A stretch of DNA of 64,000 bases from Nocardia miyunensis NBRC 108239 (lineage in GTDB: Bacteria; Actinomycetota; Actinomycetes; Mycobacteriales; Mycobacteriaceae): contig NZ_BDBQ01000090.1 of the NCBI RefSeq assembly GCF_001613065.1, positions 1 through 64,000 on the forward strand, written 5' to 3'. The notes beneath the pieces were generated by a model. It saw nothing but the letters and a program-made list of their open reading frames with translations, did no database searches and was not told where the DNA came from. Shown piece by piece: positions 40,057 to 48,823 of this stretch. Made by a program: the position numbers and the translations under genes. Numbering within the stretch: the first letter of the stretch is position 1; each line of letters opens with the position of its first letter.

Positions 40057-41277
40057 ATGGCAGCGAAATCGGCGGCCCAATCCTGGGCATACGCCCTGAT
40101 ACTGCTGGCCACCGGAGTGGCGCTCGGGGTGTCGGGTGCGCCCGCGCCGCTGTACGGGCTGTATCAGAAGCAATGGCACTTCTCGGCGTTCACCACCACC
40201 ATCGTGTTCGCCGTGTATGCGGTCGCGGCCTTGGCGGCGGTGCTGGTGTCCGGGCGCATCTCCGATGTGGTGGGGCGAAAACCCGTGCTGCTCGGGGCAA
40301 TCGGGACGATGATCGCCGGACTTGTGGTGTTCGTCTTCGCGGACAATGTGGCAATGCTGGTGTTGGCGCGCGCATTACACGGGCTCGCGGTCGGATCCAT
40401 GGTCGTCGCCGGCGCCGCCGCGCTGCTGGATCTCAAACCCGCGCACGGTGCGCGCAGCGGGCAGCTCAGCGGGGTGTCGTTCAATGTCGGTATGGCCGTG
40501 GCGATTCTGGGTTCGGCCGTGCTGGCGCAGTACGTTCCGCATCCGCTGCGGACCCCGTATCTGGTGATCACGGTCCTGTGCCTGCTGATCGGGGTGGGTG
40601 TGCTGGCCATGCGGGAGCCGCACGCCGCGCGCGTTCCCGGACGGGTACGGATCTCGAAACCGGCAGTGCCGCAAGAGATTCGGGCCGACTTCTGGTTCTC
40701 CGCGCTGGGCGTGATGGCGGCGTGGTCGGTGCTGGGCGTGCTGCTGTCGCTGTATCCGTCGCTGGCGTCGGCGAAAACCGGTGTGCACAACCTGATCTTC
40801 GGCGGCGCGGTGGTGGCCGCCACCGCGACGGCCGGTGCGCTGGTACAGCTGTTCGCCACCGCGATCCCGGCTCGGCGGGCGGCTATCGGCGGTGATCTCG
40901 GGATGGCCGTGGCGCTGCTGCTGACCATTCCGGCGCTGGCGACACACAATTGGGTGCTGGTTCTGATGGCCGGGGTAGTGCTGGGCGCGACCTTCGGACT
41001 CGGTTTCGGCGGGTCGCTGCGACATCTGTCCAATGTCGTGCCGCAGCATCGGCGCGGGGAGACCATGTCGGCGTACTACCTGCTCGCGTATTCGGCGATG
41101 GCGCTGCCCACCGTGCTGGCGGGATGGGCCGCCACCAGGTGGGGGATGGATGCGATCTTCCCGTGGTTCGTGGTCGTGGTGGCACTGGCCTGCGTCGGCG
41201 CGGCGGTGATCGGCATGCGTGGTCGGCGGGACGAGCAGGTTCAGGCGGCGCGTCCGGATGAAATCGCGCGGGTGTGA
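40057..41277 (+). CDS. MFS transporter under ArsR-type control
   Basis: 406 residues, twelve predicted membrane helices. The conserved MFS motif A after helix 2 is SGRISDVVGRKPVLLG, and the second half has the matching loop (GGSLRHLSNVVPQHRRGETM). Likely a proton-driven efflux pump of the DHA1 type. Start ATG 40057 has GGGGAGCGAGAT upstream. Expression is expected to be released when the divergent ArsR protein lets go of its two operators. Substrate unknown. Confidence 0.9.
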   Translation: MAAKSAAQSWAYALILLATGVALGVSGAPAPLYGLYQKQWHFSAFTTTIVFAVYAVAALAAVLVSGRISDVVGRKPVLLGAIGTMIAGLVVFVFADNVAMLVLARALHGLAVGSMVVAGAAALLDLKPAHGARSGQLSGVSFNVGMAVAILGSAVLAQYVPHPLRTPYLVITVLCLLIGVGVLAMREPHAARVPGRVRISKPAVPQEIRADFWFSALGVMAAWSVLGVLLSLYPSLASAKTGVHNLIFGGAVVAATATAGALVQLFATAIPARRAAIGGDLGMAVALLLTIPALATHNWVLVLMAGVVLGATFGLGFGGSLRHLSNVVPQHRRGETMSAYYLLAYSAMALPTVLAGWAATRWGMDAIFPWFVVVVALACVGAAVIGMRGRRDEQVQAARPDEIARV

Positions 41278-41362
41278 TCGACGCATTGTGAGATGTCCTG
41301 AGCGGTAACCACGGATCGCACTCGCACTGCGGTGAGCGGCGATTTGTGGTTACCATTCCGCT

Positions 41363-42790
41363 ATGCGGTGGAGGGGGAAAGAACGCCTCACCGGCAGAGT
41401 GCAGCGGTCCGCGTTGTTGTTGTCGGTGGTGTTCGCGGTGCTGGGCGGGCTGGGTATCGCGGCTCTCGCGTGGTGGGTGCTGTGGATTCTGTTGGGCGCC
41501 AAGGCGCAGACGCCCGATCAGGTCGACTTGACCAAGATCGCGCTGTCGGTGGCCGCGGGGGTGGGCGGTGCGGTCGCACTGGTCGTCGCCTATCGCAAAC
41601 AGCGTGACGGTGAACGCGGGCGGTTCGTCGAATTGTTCGGCGCGGCAGCGCGACAGCTCGGTGACGCCGATGTGGCGGTCCGGATCGCGGGGGTTTATGC
41701 GATGGCCGGAGTCGCCGACGAATTCAGCGCATCGAGCCGGCGACAGCAGTGCGTCGATGTGCTGTGCGGATATCTGCGACTGCCGTACGAACCGGAGTCG
41801 GGAGCCGATCATCTGGTGCAGCGCACCGAAACCGTCGAGGAGGCGGGAGTCAAGCGGGAGCTGCGGTATCAGCTGCGGCAGAACGACCGCGAGGTGCGCC
41901 GCGCCGTCGTCGACGTGATCGTCGCGCATGTGCGCGCATCGGCCGAGGTGTCCTGGTCACAGTGCAATTTCGACTTCTCCGGTGCGGTGCTGGAGGATTC
42001 GGATTTCCGGTACGCGGTCTTCGCGGGCGAGCAAACCTATTTCGCGCGGGCGGTGTTCACCGGCGAGCGGGCGACCACCTTCGAACACGCGCGGTTCCTC
42101 GGGCAGTACATCTCATTTCGCAGCTGCGTATTTCGCGGTGGCACCACCCTGTTCCGGGATGCGGAGTTCGCCCCGGCCGAGCGAGCCGGGGCGGAAATCC
42201 CCGGCGCCAGAATTCGTTTCGAGGGCGCGGTATTCGATTCGCCGGTGTCCTTCGACCGAGCCGTATTTCGCGGGCCCGCGGTGATATTCGGCGACGTGAC
42301 CTTCAGTGGTGAGCGGACCTCCTTCGCCGAGACGGTATTCCGCACGGAGCGAACCGAATTCGGCGGGGCGACGTTCGACGGTACGGCGGTGCGTTTCGAG
42401 CGCGCCGAATTCGACAGTGCCCGAATATCGTTCGGCCGTTCCCGCTTCTATGCCGGGCGAGTTGCCTTCGACGGCGCGCGATTCGGCGTCCGCTCCCGGT
42501 GGCGGCGCAGCCCGACGCTCAGCGTTGACTTCTCCGCCGCCGAGTACCACGGCGCGATCTCCTTCGACGACACCGTCTTCGACGGTCGTGAGGCCGATTT
42601 CTCCCTCGGTGACTTCTTCGGCGAGATCACCTTCCGCAGAGCGCGTTTCGAGACACAGCGCACGCGTTTCGACACTCCGAAAGCCTGGGTGGGCGTGCGC
42701 GTCGACTGGGACGTCGACCCGACCTACAAGCCCTCTCGGATCACCCCGGAAACCTGGCCGCCGGCCCCCGCGCCACCGGTCGCGAGCTGA
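41363..42790 (+). CDS. Membrane-anchored pentapeptide-repeat protein
   Basis: 475 residues. Two membrane helices (LLLSVVFAVLGGLGIAALAW and IALSVAAGVGGAVALVVA), then a cytoplasmic helical region with VELFGAAARQLGDADVAVRI and RIAGVYAMAGVADE, and a long right-handed repeat domain from ~190 to ~430: A(F/V)F-x(3-7)-F-type units such as FDFSGAVLEDSDFRYAVFAG and FERAEFDSARISFGRSRF. Many units are longer than five residues and carry TxF motifs. Proteins of this layout occur in many actinomycetes with unknown role. A 9-bp inverted repeat (41304-41312 with 41346-41354) lies just upstream. Confidence 0.87.
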   Translation: MRWRGKERLTGRVQRSALLLSVVFAVLGGLGIAALAWWVLWILLGAKAQTPDQVDLTKIALSVAAGVGGAVALVVAYRKQRDGERGRFVELFGAAARQLGDADVAVRIAGVYAMAGVADEFSASSRRQQCVDVLCGYLRLPYEPESGADHLVQRTETVEEAGVKRELRYQLRQNDREVRRAVVDVIVAHVRASAEVSWSQCNFDFSGAVLEDSDFRYAVFAGEQTYFARAVFTGERATTFEHARFLGQYISFRSCVFRGGTTLFRDAEFAPAERAGAEIPGARIRFEGAVFDSPVSFDRAVFRGPAVIFGDVTFSGERTSFAETVFRTERTEFGGATFDGTAVRFERAEFDSARISFGRSRFYAGRVAFDGARFGVRSRWRRSPTLSVDFSAAEYHGAISFDDTVFDGREADFSLGDFFGEITFRRARFETQRTRFDTPKAWVGVRVDWDVDPTYKPSRITPETWPPAPAPPVAS

Positions 42791-42837
42791 GCGGCACAGG
42801 CACTGCACAGGTTCCATCTGCAAGTTAACATCGCGGC

Positions 42838-43611
42838 GTGTCCTCTCCGCTTTTGATTTTCGGCGCTGGTCAGCGCTGTGGCAGCACGCTTGTGCAGCGG
42901 CTGATCTCTTCCCATCCCGAGGCGTTCATCTGGGGCGAGCAACACGGACAGCTGGAAAGGGTCGTCGATGCGGTCGAGAGTCTGATCGGTCAGAGCCGAG
43001 ACCACGGCGAGGCCGGTCGGACGGAATACGCGGTGTCGGGATATCAGGGCTTCATGGCGAACCTCATGCCGGAACCGGCGGCGTGGCGGGAGGTGTTCTC
43101 GGAGTTCTGCACGCGGCTGTTCGAGGTGCCGGATGTGCGGGTGTGGGGATTCAAGGAGGTCCGGTTCGACCTGGACTTCGCCACGCGGTTGCAGCGATAC
43201 CTGCCGGATCTGCGGGTCATCTTCATCGTCCGCGATCCGCGCGACGTGCTGTCCAGTCTGGACGAGTGGGAAAGTCGCGGGTGGTGGACCCGTGCGGACA
43301 CCGAGCTGTCGTTCCAGCACTGGAAGCGGATCGCGACGTCGTTCCTGGAGACCGGCTCGGTGCCGGTGTTGTCGTTGCGCTACGAGGACTTCATCGCCGA
43401 TCGGGAGGCCGCGGCCCGCAACGTCGGCGAATTCGCCGGGCTCGACCCCTCGGGGTTCGATATGACGGTCTTCGACCACAAGGTGCACAACCTCGGCCTG
43501 CAGGGCGATCGGGAGCTGCGGTCCTGGCAGGATATGCCGATCGACCTGCGGTATCTCGTGTTCGACGAGGGTTTGCGGACCACGGCCAAGGCGTACGGCT
43601 ACCACCTGTAG
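42838..43611 (+). CDS. Sulfotransferase-family protein
   Basis: 257 residues. PAPS-binding features: P-loop-like GAGQRCGSTLVQRLISSHPE at the N-terminus (5'-phosphosulfate loop) and IFIVRDPRDVLSSLDEW (3'-phosphate binding), then LRYEDFIADREAAARNV. Mycobacteria use such enzymes to sulfate glycolipids and other metabolites. GTG start at 42838. It follows the pentapeptide gene by 47 nt but the next gene is an unrelated dehydrogenase; acceptor unknown. Confidence 0.88.
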   Translation: MSSPLLIFGAGQRCGSTLVQRLISSHPEAFIWGEQHGQLERVVDAVESLIGQSRDHGEAGRTEYAVSGYQGFMANLMPEPAAWREVFSEFCTRLFEVPDVRVWGFKEVRFDLDFATRLQRYLPDLRVIFIVRDPRDVLSSLDEWESRGWWTRADTELSFQHWKRIATSFLETGSVPVLSLRYEDFIADREAAARNVGEFAGLDPSGFDMTVFDHKVHNLGLQGDRELRSWQDMPIDLRYLVFDEGLRTTAKAYGYHL

Positions 43612-43666
43612 GTCGCGTGCCGGGATCGCCGCCGCTGTGCGGGCGTGAGGCGGTAGCGTGCGAATT

Positions 43667-44782
43667 ATGAAGATTCGTGGTGCAGTTCTGGAACGCATCG
43701 GCGCGCCCGCGCCGTACGCCGAATCGACGCCGCTCGTGGTCGGCGAGCTGGACCTGGGCGAACCCGGTCCCGGTGAGTTGCTGGTGCGGATCGAGGCGGC
43801 CGGGCTGTGCCATTCGGATCTGTCCGTGGTGGATGGTAATCGGGTGCGTCCGGTGCCGATGCTGCTCGGGCACGAAGCGGCCGGGCGGATCGAGGCGATC
43901 GGTCCGGGCGAGAGCGATCTGCGGGTGGGGCAGCGGGTGGTGATGACGTTCCTGCCGCGCTGCGGGGAGTGCGAGGGCTGCGCGACCAACGGGCGCACGC
44001 CGTGCGTACCAGGCAGTGTCGCGAACAATGCCGGTGAGTTGCTGGGTGGCGGTCGGCGATTGCGGCGTGACGGTGAGACGATCCAGCATCATCTCGGGGT
44101 GTCCGGATTCGCCACGCATGCGGTGGTCGATCGTCGTTCGGTAGTGCCCGTGGCGGACGACGTACCTCCGGAGATCGCGGCGGTGCTGGGCTGCGCGGTG
44201 CTGACCGGCGGTGGGGCACTGTTGAATTCGGCCAAACCGGGGCCGGGTGAGCGAGTCATGGTGGTCGGGCTCGGCGGGGTCGGCATGGCCGCGGTGCTGG
44301 TGGCTGCCTCGTTGCGTGCGGAGTCGGGCAATGAGGTGATCGCGGTCGATACCCTGCCCGAAAAGCTCACTCTGGCAACCGAACTCGGTGCTGATCGGGT
44401 GTACACCCCGGCGCAGGTCGCCGAGGAGGGGGTCGTCGCGGAGATCGTTGTCGAGGCCGCGGGCAATGTGCGAGCCTTCGAGACCGCGGTCGCCGCCACC
44501 GCGCCCGGTGGTACGACGGTGACCGTCGGATTGCCCAATCCTGAAGCGCGGGCGAGCATTTCACCGTTGGCCCTGGTCGCGCAGGGTCGTTCGATCGTGG
44601 GCAGCTACCTCGGATCCGCGGTGCCTTCCCGGGACATTCCGACCTATGTGCGGATGTGGCGCGAAGGCCGGTTGCCGGTCGAGCGGCTGGTTTCCTCGCG
44701 GCTGCGGCTCGAGCAGATCAATCACGGCATGGACGAACTCGCGGCCGGGCACGGGCTGCGGCAGGTCATCGTCTTCGACTGA
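43667..44782 (+). CDS. Zinc-dependent alcohol dehydrogenase (class III-like)
   Basis: 371-residue medium-chain dehydrogenase. Catalytic zinc ligands: Cys in GLCHSDLSV (residue ~41), GHEAAGR, and Cys in LGCAVLTGGGALLN. Structural zinc Cys cluster: CGECEGCATNGRTPC. NAD site: GLGGVGMAAVLVAA. It resembles class III/MycoFactocin-type and formaldehyde-type ADHs. ATG 43667 is preferred over GTG 43658. Stands alone; the substrate may be a long-chain or aryl alcohol. The 297-nt gap to dapB shows no gene. Confidence 0.92.
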   Translation: MKIRGAVLERIGAPAPYAESTPLVVGELDLGEPGPGELLVRIEAAGLCHSDLSVVDGNRVRPVPMLLGHEAAGRIEAIGPGESDLRVGQRVVMTFLPRCGECEGCATNGRTPCVPGSVANNAGELLGGGRRLRRDGETIQHHLGVSGFATHAVVDRRSVVPVADDVPPEIAAVLGCAVLTGGGALLNSAKPGPGERVMVVGLGGVGMAAVLVAASLRAESGNEVIAVDTLPEKLTLATELGADRVYTPAQVAEEGVVAEIVVEAAGNVRAFETAVAATAPGGTTVTVGLPNPEARASISPLALVAQGRSIVGSYLGSAVPSRDIPTYVRMWREGRLPVERLVSSRLRLEQINHGMDELAAGHGLRQVIVFD

Positions 44783-45079
44783 GTCGCTTCGGCTGGGCCG
44801 CAACGCGACCGCGATCGTGCGCGCCGAATCTGCGTCGGCGATCGTTTGTCGCGGAGTTCGGGCGGCCCTTCCTGTAGGCAGTGGGGATTCGTGTCTGCGG
44901 TTGCCGGGGCGTCATCGGCCGGTGCCGGCGAGCCCGGTGGTGCTGTTGGCGATCACCGGCCGTGCCGGCGTGGTCGTGCGTGTGCCCGGGACCACTCGTC
45001 GCGCGGGGGCGTGGGTTCCGTGATGGTCCTGCGCAGTAGGCTCGGCGGAGGTTGTCGACCGGCATGTGAGGAGTCAAGG

Positions 45080-45835
45080 GTGAGCGCGAACCGGATCCGG
45101 GTGGGTGTGCTCGGCGCGCAGGGCAAGGTCGGGCAGGCGATCTGCGCGGCGGTCGAGGCGGCGCAGGATCTGGAACTGGTCGCCGGGCTCGACAAGGGGG
45201 ACGCGCTCGACGGGTTCACCGACGCGGGTGCGCAGGTGGTCGTCGATTTCACCCATCCCGATGTGGTGATGCCCAATCTGCAATGGCTGGTCGAGCACGG
45301 GATTCACGCGGTCGTGGGCACCACCGGATTCGACGATGACCGGCTCGCGCAGGTGCGTGCCTGGCTGGCGGACAAGCCCGAGGTCGGGGTGCTGATCGCG
45401 CCTAACTTCGCGATCGGGGCGGTGCTGTCGATGCGGTTCGCCGAACAGGCCGCGCGCTGGTTCGACTCGGTGGAGGTCATCGAACTGCATCATCCGAACA
45501 AGGCCGACGCGCCCTCGGGCACCGCGTACCGCACGGCGGGCATCATCGCCGAGGCGCGCAAGAGCGCCGGTGTCGGCCCGAGCCCCGATGCGACCACCAC
45601 CGAACTCGACGGTGCGCGCGGTGCGAGCGTCGACGGGGTGCGGGTGCATTCGGTGCGTCTGGCCGGACTCGTCGCCCATCAGGAGGTGCTTTTCGGCACG
45701 CAGGGGGAGACGCTCACCATTCGCCACGACTCGATCGACCGGACCTCCTTCGCGCCGGGCGTGCTGCTGGGGGTGCGGGAGATCGGCGCGCGGCCCGGAC
45801 TGACCGTCGGCCTCGACCCCCTGCTGGACCTGTGA
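45080..45835 (+). CDS. dapB: 4-Hydroxy-tetrahydrodipicolinate reductase
   Basis: Second committed enzyme of the lysine/diaminopimelate pathway. 251 residues: NAD(P)-binding GVLGAQGKVGQAICAA, catalytic VIELHHPNKADAPSGTA (His/Lys pair), HSVRLAGLVAHQEVLFGTQG and the end RPGLTVGLDPLLDL. GTG 45080 has GTGAGGAGTC upstream; the frame is open further upstream but not conserved. Its TGA overlaps the next GTG start. Backbone gene (Rv2773c in M. tuberculosis). Confidence 0.97.
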   Translation: MSANRIRVGVLGAQGKVGQAICAAVEAAQDLELVAGLDKGDALDGFTDAGAQVVVDFTHPDVVMPNLQWLVEHGIHAVVGTTGFDDDRLAQVRAWLADKPEVGVLIAPNFAIGAVLSMRFAEQAARWFDSVEVIELHHPNKADAPSGTAYRTAGIIAEARKSAGVGPSPDATTTELDGARGASVDGVRVHSVRLAGLVAHQEVLFGTQGETLTIRHDSIDRTSFAPGVLLGVREIGARPGLTVGLDPLLDL

Positions 45836-46341
45836 GCGCGAATGCGTCGGAGTCGGCCGTGAGTGAGAGCAACCACAACGGGCGTCTGGTGCGGACCGTC
45901 GCGACCATCGTGTTCATGGTGGTCGCGCTGGTGGTCTACTTCCTGCTGATGGGCCGGTTCGCGGTGGCGTTCATCGCATCCGGGAAGGTCGCGGGCATCG
46001 CGATCGGCGTCGGCGTGATCATCCTCGGGCTCGTCGGCATCTGGGTGGTGGCGACGAGTATCCGTGCGGCGCTGGCACATCAGCATCTGGCCCGGCGCAT
46101 TCACGAGGAAGGTCGCGAGCTGGACGTCTCCGATCTGCCGCGCCGCCCGTCCGGCCGGATCGAGAAGGACGCCGCCGACGCGCTTTTCGAGAAGGTCAAG
46201 GTGGAATGGGAAGCCGCGCCGGATGATTGGCGCACCAACTACCGTGCGGCCCGCGCGTACGACTACGCCGGGGACCGATCCCGCGCCCGGGAGATCATGC
46301 GTCGAGCGGTGGCGCTCGAGCGTGCTGAACGGGAGAAGTAA
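45832..46341 (+). CDS. Conserved membrane protein linked to dapB
   Basis: 169 residues. Two membrane helices (TIVFMVVALVVYFLLMGRFA and IAIGVGVIILGLVGIWVVAT) then a cytoplasmic domain of helical, TPR-like character (EKVKVEWEAAPDDWRTNYRA and ARAYDYAGDRSRAREIMRRA). The same gene follows dapB in M. tuberculosis (Rv2772c). GTG start shares 4 nt with the dapB stop. The last codons (ending REK) are part of a repeat that occurs twice more downstream. Confidence 0.88.
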   Translation: MSANASESAVSESNHNGRLVRTVATIVFMVVALVVYFLLMGRFAVAFIASGKVAGIAIGVGVIILGLVGIWVVATSIRAALAHQHLARRIHEEGRELDVSDLPRRPSGRIEKDAADALFEKVKVEWEAAPDDWRTNYRAARAYDYAGDRSRAREIMRRAVALERAEREK

Positions 46342-46536
46342 AGCACCGTAACGTAATCGGCGGGCCTGGGGGAGTGGTGCTCGGCGTGGGGGGCCGAGGG
46401 TGGCGCTTCACCGTGTTGGGGTGGGAGAAGTAAAGCGCCGTAACGTAATCGCCCGAGGATGGTACTCGGCTTGGGATCGCGGAGTGGCGCTCGGACCGTG
46501 CTGAGCGGAAGAAGTGAAGCGCCGTTATGGAGCTGG
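46321..46536. repeat. Three copies of a ~40-nt unit, the first covering a CDS end
   Basis: Copies at 46321-46359, 46412-46451 and 46497-46536 share CGTG-TG, then GGGAGAAGTAAAGC and CCGTAACGTAATCG (the third copy is diverged after GCCGTTA). Copy 1 holds the stop codon of the membrane protein gene. Spacers of 52 and 45 nt also resemble each other (GGAGTGG-GCTCGG), so the real period is about 85-90 nt. The rest of the gap to 46672 shows no gene. Confidence 0.8.
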
Positions 46537-46672
46537 TAGACGCCGGGGGAGTTCGCTCGGCGCGGGACGAGTTCGATTGCCGCGCCGAACGAACCCAGCC
46601 GAGGCGCCGATCGACTTGGGCGGCAGGCCGATCGACAGCGTTGCGACTGCCGCGTCGTGAAATCAACCCAAC

Positions 46673-47593
46673 TCAGCTGGGTGGATGGGTGCGGGCCCAA
46701 TGCTCGGCGATATCGATGCGGCGGGCGAGCCAGACTTTCTCGTGCGACTGGACGTAGTCCAGGAAACGTTCCAGGGCGCGGGTGCGGCCGGGGCGGCCGA
46801 CCAGGCGGCAGTGCAGGCCGACCGAGAGCATCTTGGGTGCGCCCGCCGCGCCCTCGGCGTAGAGCACGTCGAAGGCGTCGCGCAGGTAGGTGAAGAACTC
46901 CTCGCCGTTGGCGAAACCGGCGGGGGAGGAGAACTTCATGTCGTTGGTCTCCAAGGTGTACGGCACGACCAGGTGATCGGTGTCGCGTACCCGAGTCCAG
47001 TAGGGCAGATCGTCCGCGTAGGAATCGGAGTCGTAGGTGAATCCGCCGTGCGCCACGACCAGATCGCGGGTCTGCGGGGAGTCGCGGCCGGTGTACCAGC
47101 CGCGCGGCGGTTCGCCGAACAGTTCGGTGATGATGCGAACGGCCTCGGCCATATGCTCGCGTTCGGTTTCGGGATCGGCGAGCTGATAGGACTTCCAGCG
47201 CAGGCCGTGACAGGCGATTTCGTGCCCGAGCCGCCGAAAGGCCGCCACCGCTTCGGGATTGCGTTCCAGCGCCCGCGCGACCGCGAAGATGGTCAGCGGG
47301 ATGCCGCGCTGTTCGAAGGTCCGCAGCACCCGCCACACCCCGGCCCGCGAGCCGTACTCGTAGAGCGACTCCATACTCAGGTGCCGATTCGGAAAAGCTT
47401 GTGCCGGAACCATTTCCGACAGAAACGTCTCGGACGCCTCGTCACCGTCCAACACGCAGTTCTCCGCGCCCTCCTCATAGTTGAGCACGAACTGCACCGC
47501 GATGAACGCCCCGCCCGGCCACCGCGGATCCGGCGGCGTCGGCCCGTAGCCGACCATGTCCCGCGGGTATCCGTCCATCACACCCTCAGTCAT
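46673..47593 (-). CDS. puuE: Allantoinase, PuuE (polysaccharide-deacetylase-like) type
   Basis: Opens the allantoin ring to allantoate. About 306 residues of the NodB/polysaccharide deacetylase fold, matching PuuE: RDMVGYGPTPPDPRWPGGAF, VQFVLNYEEGAENCVLDGDE, GHEIACHGLRWKSYQ and RGWYTGRDSPQTRDL, FTYDSDSYADDLPYW. Start ATG 47593 has AAGGAG upstream; the frame continues upstream through non-coding repeats. Next to allantoicase, as expected for ureide catabolism. Opposite orientation to dapB. Confidence 0.93.
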   Translation of the reverse strand: MTEGVMDGYPRDMVGYGPTPPDPRWPGGAFIAVQFVLNYEEGAENCVLDGDEASETFLSEMVPAQAFPNRHLSMESLYEYGSRAGVWRVLRTFEQRGIPLTIFAVARALERNPEAVAAFRRLGHEIACHGLRWKSYQLADPETEREHMAEAVRIITELFGEPPRGWYTGRDSPQTRDLVVAHGGFTYDSDSYADDLPYWTRVRDTDHLVVPYTLETNDMKFSSPAGFANGEEFFTYLRDAFDVLYAEGAAGAPKMLSVGLHCRLVGRPGRTRALERFLDYVQSHEKVWLARRIDIAEHWARTHPPS

Positions 47594-47633
47594 CGCTACT
47601 CCTTGTTCGAGCTGGATTAATCTGTGCTGCTTC

Positions 47634-47692
47634 CGATCCCGCCAGCGCTGGATCATTACGTGCGGGCGGGCAACTCGTCGCGGCGGACGTCG
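47634..47692. repeat. Decayed copy of the allantoicase 3' end
   Basis: Bases 47634-47692 align with 47779-47837 (the last codons of the allantoicase gene and its stop region) at a constant offset of 145, by eye about 75% identical: e.g. GCTGGATCATTACGTG against ACTGGATCACGCTGTG, and AACTCGTCGCGG against AATTCGTCGCGG. It ends in the same way as the gene (DELPART versus DELRGNTA in translation). Confidence 0.55.
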
Positions 47693-47797
47693 GAGCGAGC
47701 GAGACGGCCTGCGCCGGGTCGCCTGCGGCCGACCGGGTTGCCCGGGCAGCTGCTGCTCCGCGCGCACCTCGTTGCTGCCGATCCTCGCCGCACTGGA

Positions 47798-48823
47798 TCA
47801 CGCTGTGTTGCCGCGCAATTCGTCGCGGGCGGCGTCGGTGAGAGTGCCGTAGAGGCGCAGCCGGGCCAGCCCGCCGTCCGGGTAGACATCCAGGCGCACC
47901 TGCTCGACCGAGTCGGCGGGGGTGAGGGGGAAGCGGTGACGGGCGTCGGGGAGCAGGTCGGTGCGGGGGAGTAGTTCGACCTCGCTGCCGTCGGGGCGGA
48001 TGCCGGTCAGTGCCGCCGCGCCGGGGCTGTTCGACAGGAAATAGGAGGTGTCGATCTCGGCCGAGGTGAGGATGCCGGTTCCGGCCAGGCGGACGCGCAC
48101 CCAGTCGTTGCCGGAGGTGCGGCGGCGGGCGGTCTCCCAGCCGTCGCCCATGACGCGGGCGCGGCCGGGCATGAGGAGATTCTGCGGATGGGAATAGAAG
48201 CGGTTCGAGCAGTCCGCGACCCGGCCGCCGTTCTCCAGGGCGGCCAGATCGAACGGTCCCGAATCCAGCCATCGCGGATCGGGTTTCGCCTCACCGTGCA
48301 CCCGCAGCCGGGCCACGCCGCCGTCCGGGTGGATGCGCAGACGCACATGGGTGAAGCGCCGATCCGATTCGACTCCGAACGCGTTGGCGGTATCGCCGAC
48401 GACTCGAGCGCGTGCGACCAGCGGGGTCCAGCCGTCGAGCGCGGCGATCTGGTCGGCGGGCGGATATCCTTGCACTGCAATGGCTTCCACCGATATCTCG
48501 GGTGGATAGTTGCCGGTGAACCACGCGGTGTCCACGATCACCCCGCGCACCACGCCCGGCACGCCGAGTCGCACGATGGCGGTATCGCAATCGTCCGGGC
48601 CGGGGGCGTCACCGTGCGGGCGACGGCGACGCCGCGTCTCCCAGCCGTCGTACACCTGCCCCTTGTGACCGAAGGTGGCGGCCTGATGGGTCGAGGCCTC
48701 GGGGCGGATCAAATTCTCCTTCTCCGCGAAGGATTCGTCGCTCGCCCAGATCACCGCACCGCCCAGGGTGCGCACCGCCAGATCCGGTAACAGGGTGAAT
48801 TCCGTTGGCTCCGTGGGTTTCAC
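47798..48823 (-). CDS. alc: Allantoicase
   Basis: Hydrolyses allantoate to ureidoglycolate and urea. 341 residues built of two related beta-jelly-roll halves: first ESFAEKENLIRPEASTHQAA and YDGWETRRRRRP, DTAWFTGNYPPEISVEA, VRLRIHPDGGVARLRVHG; second SHPQNLLMPGRARVMGDGWE, DTSYFLSNSPGAAALTG and VRLDVYPDGGLARLRLYG. The GTG start at 48823 overlaps the stop of the upstream DUF6986 gene (GTGA), so the two are coupled. The 204-nt gap to puuE includes a decayed copy of this gene's end. Confidence 0.95.
   Translation of the reverse strand: MKPTEPTEFTLLPDLAVRTLGGAVIWASDESFAEKENLIRPEASTHQAATFGHKGQVYDGWETRRRRRPHGDAPGPDDCDTAIVRLGVPGVVRGVIVDTAWFTGNYPPEISVEAIAVQGYPPADQIAALDGWTPLVARARVVGDTANAFGVESDRRFTHVRLRIHPDGGVARLRVHGEAKPDPRWLDSGPFDLAALENGGRVADCSNRFYSHPQNLLMPGRARVMGDGWETARRRTSGNDWVRVRLAGTGILTSAEIDTSYFLSNSPGAAALTGIRPDGSEVELLPRTDLLPDARHRFPLTPADSVEQVRLDVYPDGGLARLRLYGTLTDAARDELRGNTA

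Noticed and set aside
46321..46536. Repeats considered as a CRISPR array
   Set aside because: Only three copies, unequal spacers that resemble each other, the first copy inside a coding sequence, and no cas genes nearby.
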